Positions 62,289 through 64,000 of a stretch of 64,000 nt of DNA are shown here, in pieces. This DNA is from Paraburkholderia flagellata (GTDB lineage: Bacteria > Pseudomonadota > Gammaproteobacteria > Burkholderiales > Burkholderiaceae). Location: contig NZ_JAJEJT010000003.1 in NCBI RefSeq assembly GCF_021390645.1, positions 558,001 to 622,000 on the forward strand, written 5' to 3'. A program made the translations under genes and the position numbers. Under the pieces are notes generated by a model. The model was not told the origin of the DNA. It searched no databases and saw only the letters and a program-made list of their open reading frames with translations. Every line of letters starts with the position of its first letter. The first letter of the stretch is position 1.

Positions 62289-64000
62289 GCCGCCACGACG
62301 ACGACCCCATCGACGAACGCCGCCGGCACTTCATGATTTCCGGCGCGCTCTTCGTCGCATTCAGCATGGTAAAGGGCGCGGACGTGCTTGCCCAGGAAGT
62401 CATCGCCGACGAAGGCGCGGCCGTGCACGTCGCCAGGGAGACCCAGGCGCTTGCGGGCAGCCTCAAGACCAATCCGCTGCTCGATGCGTGGATCAAGATC
62501 ACGCCCGCGGGCAAGGTCACGGTCTTCACGGGCAAGGTCGAACTCGGAACGGGCGTGCGCACGGCGCTGCTTCAGGTCGCGGCCGAAGAGCTGGACATGG
62601 CGCCCTCGCTCATCACGTTCCTCACCGCCGACACGGGCGCCTCGCCCGACGAGGGCCTCACGGCGGGCAGCCATACCATGGCCGACAGCGGCACTGCGCT
62701 GCTCAATGCCGCCGCGCAGGTGCGCGGCCTGCTCGTCGACGCAGCCGCAAAGCGCTTTGGCGTCGACGCGAGCGGGCTCACATCGAGCGATGCCGTTATT
62801 CGCACCCAGGACGGCCGCACCATGACCTACGGCGAAGCCGTCGGCCTCGTGGACCTGCATCGCAACGCAACGCCCACTTCGCCGCTCAAGGACCCGAAGA
62901 CGTTCCGCGTGATCGGCACACCGCTCCCGCGGCTCGATATACCGTCGAAGGTCACGGGCGGCGTGAGCTATGTCCACGATATGCAGCTGCCGGGCATGTT
63001 GCACGCGCGCGTCGTCATGCCGCCCGTGTACGACGCGAAGCTACTTGCATTCGACGAAGCTGCCATCATGAGGATGCCCGGCGTCGTCAAGATCGTGCGT
63101 AACGGCAGCATGCTGGCCGTGGTTGCGCAAGGCGAATGGCAAGCGGTGACGGCGCAACGCGCCCTTGCGGCCAGCAGCCAATGGTCGCCTGGACGCGCCC
63201 TGCCCGATCCGGCTACCGTGCATCGCGATCTCAAACCGCTCTGCACGCAGCAGATCAAGATCGCGGACCATCATGCCGCCGCCGCGCCCGCCGTGAAAAC
63301 GCTGGAAGCGCGCTTCATCAAGCGGTATCTGCTGCACGGCTCGATCGGACCTTCGTGCTCCGTCGCGCATCTCGACGGCGGGCAGCTCACCGTCTGGACC
63401 CATTCGCAAGGGGTCTATCCGCTGCGCGAAGCGCTGGCCGAAATGCTTTCCATGCCAAAGGAGAACGTGCGCTGCGTCCACGCTGAAGGCTCCGGCTGCT
63501 ACGGCCACAACGGCGCCGATGATGCTGCCGCGCATGCCGCGCTGATCGCCACGGCCATGCCGGGGCATCCGGTGCGCGTGCAGTGGATGCGCGAACAGGA
63601 GCACACGTGGGACCACTTCACGCCCGCGATGGTGACGGAGGTAAAGGCGTCGATCGACGCGACCGGGCGCATCGTCGACTGGCAATACGCGCTCTGGAGC
63701 AGCTCGCACAATGAACGCATCGTCAACGCCGGGCGTCTGCTGCCCGCACGGATGCTCGAGAAACCCTTTGTTTCAGCGCCCTCGACGCCGATGCTACAAC
63801 CCGAAGGCGGCGGCGACCGCAATGGCATTCCGCTCTACACGCTGCCGAACATCGAGGTGATGAACAACTTCTCGCCGACCATGCCGCTGCAGACTTCGGC
63901 GATGCGCTCGCTCGGCGCGCATACCAACGTGTTCTCCATCGAGAGCACGATGGACGATCTCGCGCACATGGCCGGCATCGATCCCGTCGAGTGTCGTCTG
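62285..64000 (+). CDS. Molybdopterin-binding large subunit, partial (runs off window)
   Basis: 572 codons to the window end without a stop. A Tat-like signal (DERRRHFMISGALFVAFS) precedes WIKITPAGKVTVFTGKVELG, a family opening; GTPLPRLDIPSKVTGG and the GSIGPSCSVAHLDGGQLTVW region also fit isoquinoline oxidoreductase and nicotinate dehydrogenase large subunits. With the 2Fe-2S and cytochrome genes it forms a periplasmic dehydrogenase for an aldehyde or N-heterocycle; the substrate is unknown. Confidence 0.93.
   Translation, partial: MSRHDDDPIDERRRHFMISGALFVAFSMVKGADVLAQEVIADEGAAVHVARETQALAGSLKTNPLLDAWIKITPAGKVTVFTGKVELGTGVRTALLQVAAEELDMAPSLITFLTADTGASPDEGLTAGSHTMADSGTALLNAAAQVRGLLVDAAAKRFGVDASGLTSSDAVIRTQDGRTMTYGEAVGLVDLHRNATPTSPLKDPKTFRVIGTPLPRLDIPSKVTGGVSYVHDMQLPGMLHARVVMPPVYDAKLLAFDEAAIMRMPGVVKIVRNGSMLAVVAQGEWQAVTAQRALAASSQWSPGRALPDPATVHRDLKPLCTQQIKIADHHAAAAPAVKTLEARFIKRYLLHGSIGPSCSVAHLDGGQLTVWTHSQGVYPLREALAEMLSMPKENVRCVHAEGSGCYGHNGADDAAAHAALIATAMPGHPVRVQWMREQEHTWDHFTPAMVTEVKASIDATGRIVDWQYALWSSSHNERIVNAGRLLPARMLEKPFVSAPSTPMLQPEGGGDRNGIPLYTLPNIEVMNNFSPTMPLQTSAMRSLGAHTNVFSIESTMDDLAHMAGIDPVECRL

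Noticed and set aside
1..64000. CRISPR arrays, tRNA or rRNA genes
   Set aside because: No regularly spaced repeat arrays and no tRNA or rRNA-like sequence were recognised on reading; a covariance-model search would be decisive.

Overview
The window is GC-rich, densely coded bacterial DNA. It looks like a Burkholderiaceae genome, most likely Paraburkholderia, Caballeronia or Burkholderia. The support is two Burkholderia-type trimeric porins with the start of the mature protein typical of that family, a phasin, a pntA-pntB transhydrogenase pair, many LysR/TetR/AraC/ArsR regulators beside small catabolic units, and a low-oxygen stress block. That block resembles the low-oxygen-activated (lxa) locus described in B. 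cenocepacia. The species cannot be fixed from sequence reading alone.

Layout. 0-11.5 kb is an accessory metabolic region: a DUF35 protein cut by the window edge and its TetR regulator, an MmyB-like remnant without a DNA-binding domain, a carboxymuconolactone-decarboxylase-like protein followed by an isonitrile-hydratase-like protein, a POT peptide transporter divergent from an XRE-cupin regulator, a porin, an IS3 remnant, a SAM hydroxide adenosyltransferase, a secreted alpha/beta hydrolase and an MBL hydrolase. 11.7-15.6 kb holds pntB, pntA and a phasin. 15.6-21.7 kb is looser, with gene debris (HAD and GMC fragments), an SRPBCC protein, a methyltransferase, a YbaK protein and a Tat-exported epoxide hydrolase.

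21.7-31.5 kb is a coherent low-oxygen/redox island: a beta-CASP nuclease-like protein, a PAS histidine kinase with its NarL-type regulator, a stand-alone receiver, an FNR regulator with its four iron-sulfur cysteines, a small cytochrome c, an HPF/RaiA-like protein, two universal stress proteins, Hsp20, and a CBS-BON protein. Four FNR-like boxes lie about 41.5 bp upstream of plausible starts of transcription, so the local FNR probably activates these stress genes directly.

32.3-34.0 kb contains an intact 1241-bp IS3-family element with 32-bp terminal repeats and a 3-bp target duplication. It splits a small membrane-protein gene whose frame is restored when the element is removed on paper. 34.4-40.6 kb has a LuxR regulator and a catabolic unit (AraC regulator, BKACE, TauD-type dioxygenase, porin) with a pair of direct repeats 21 bp apart that suit the AraC protein.

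41-44.3 kb has a carboxypeptidase-regulatory-like exported protein, a BON protein and an ArsR-AHSA1 pair with a clear promoter/operator. 44.7-56.3 kb holds a six-gene operon (XapX, amidohydrolase, DoxX, double VOC, DUF1275, alginate-export outer-membrane protein) under a divergent LysR, followed by an isochorismatase-family hydrolase, a second XapX protein, a CPA1 antiporter and a thioredoxin-reductase-like protein fused to a cyclic-nucleotide-binding domain. 56.7-64 kb has an exported MBL protein, a LysR/MFS divergent pair and a three-gene molybdenum hydroxylase operon (three-haem cytochrome c, 2Fe-2S subunit, molybdopterin subunit) that runs off the window.
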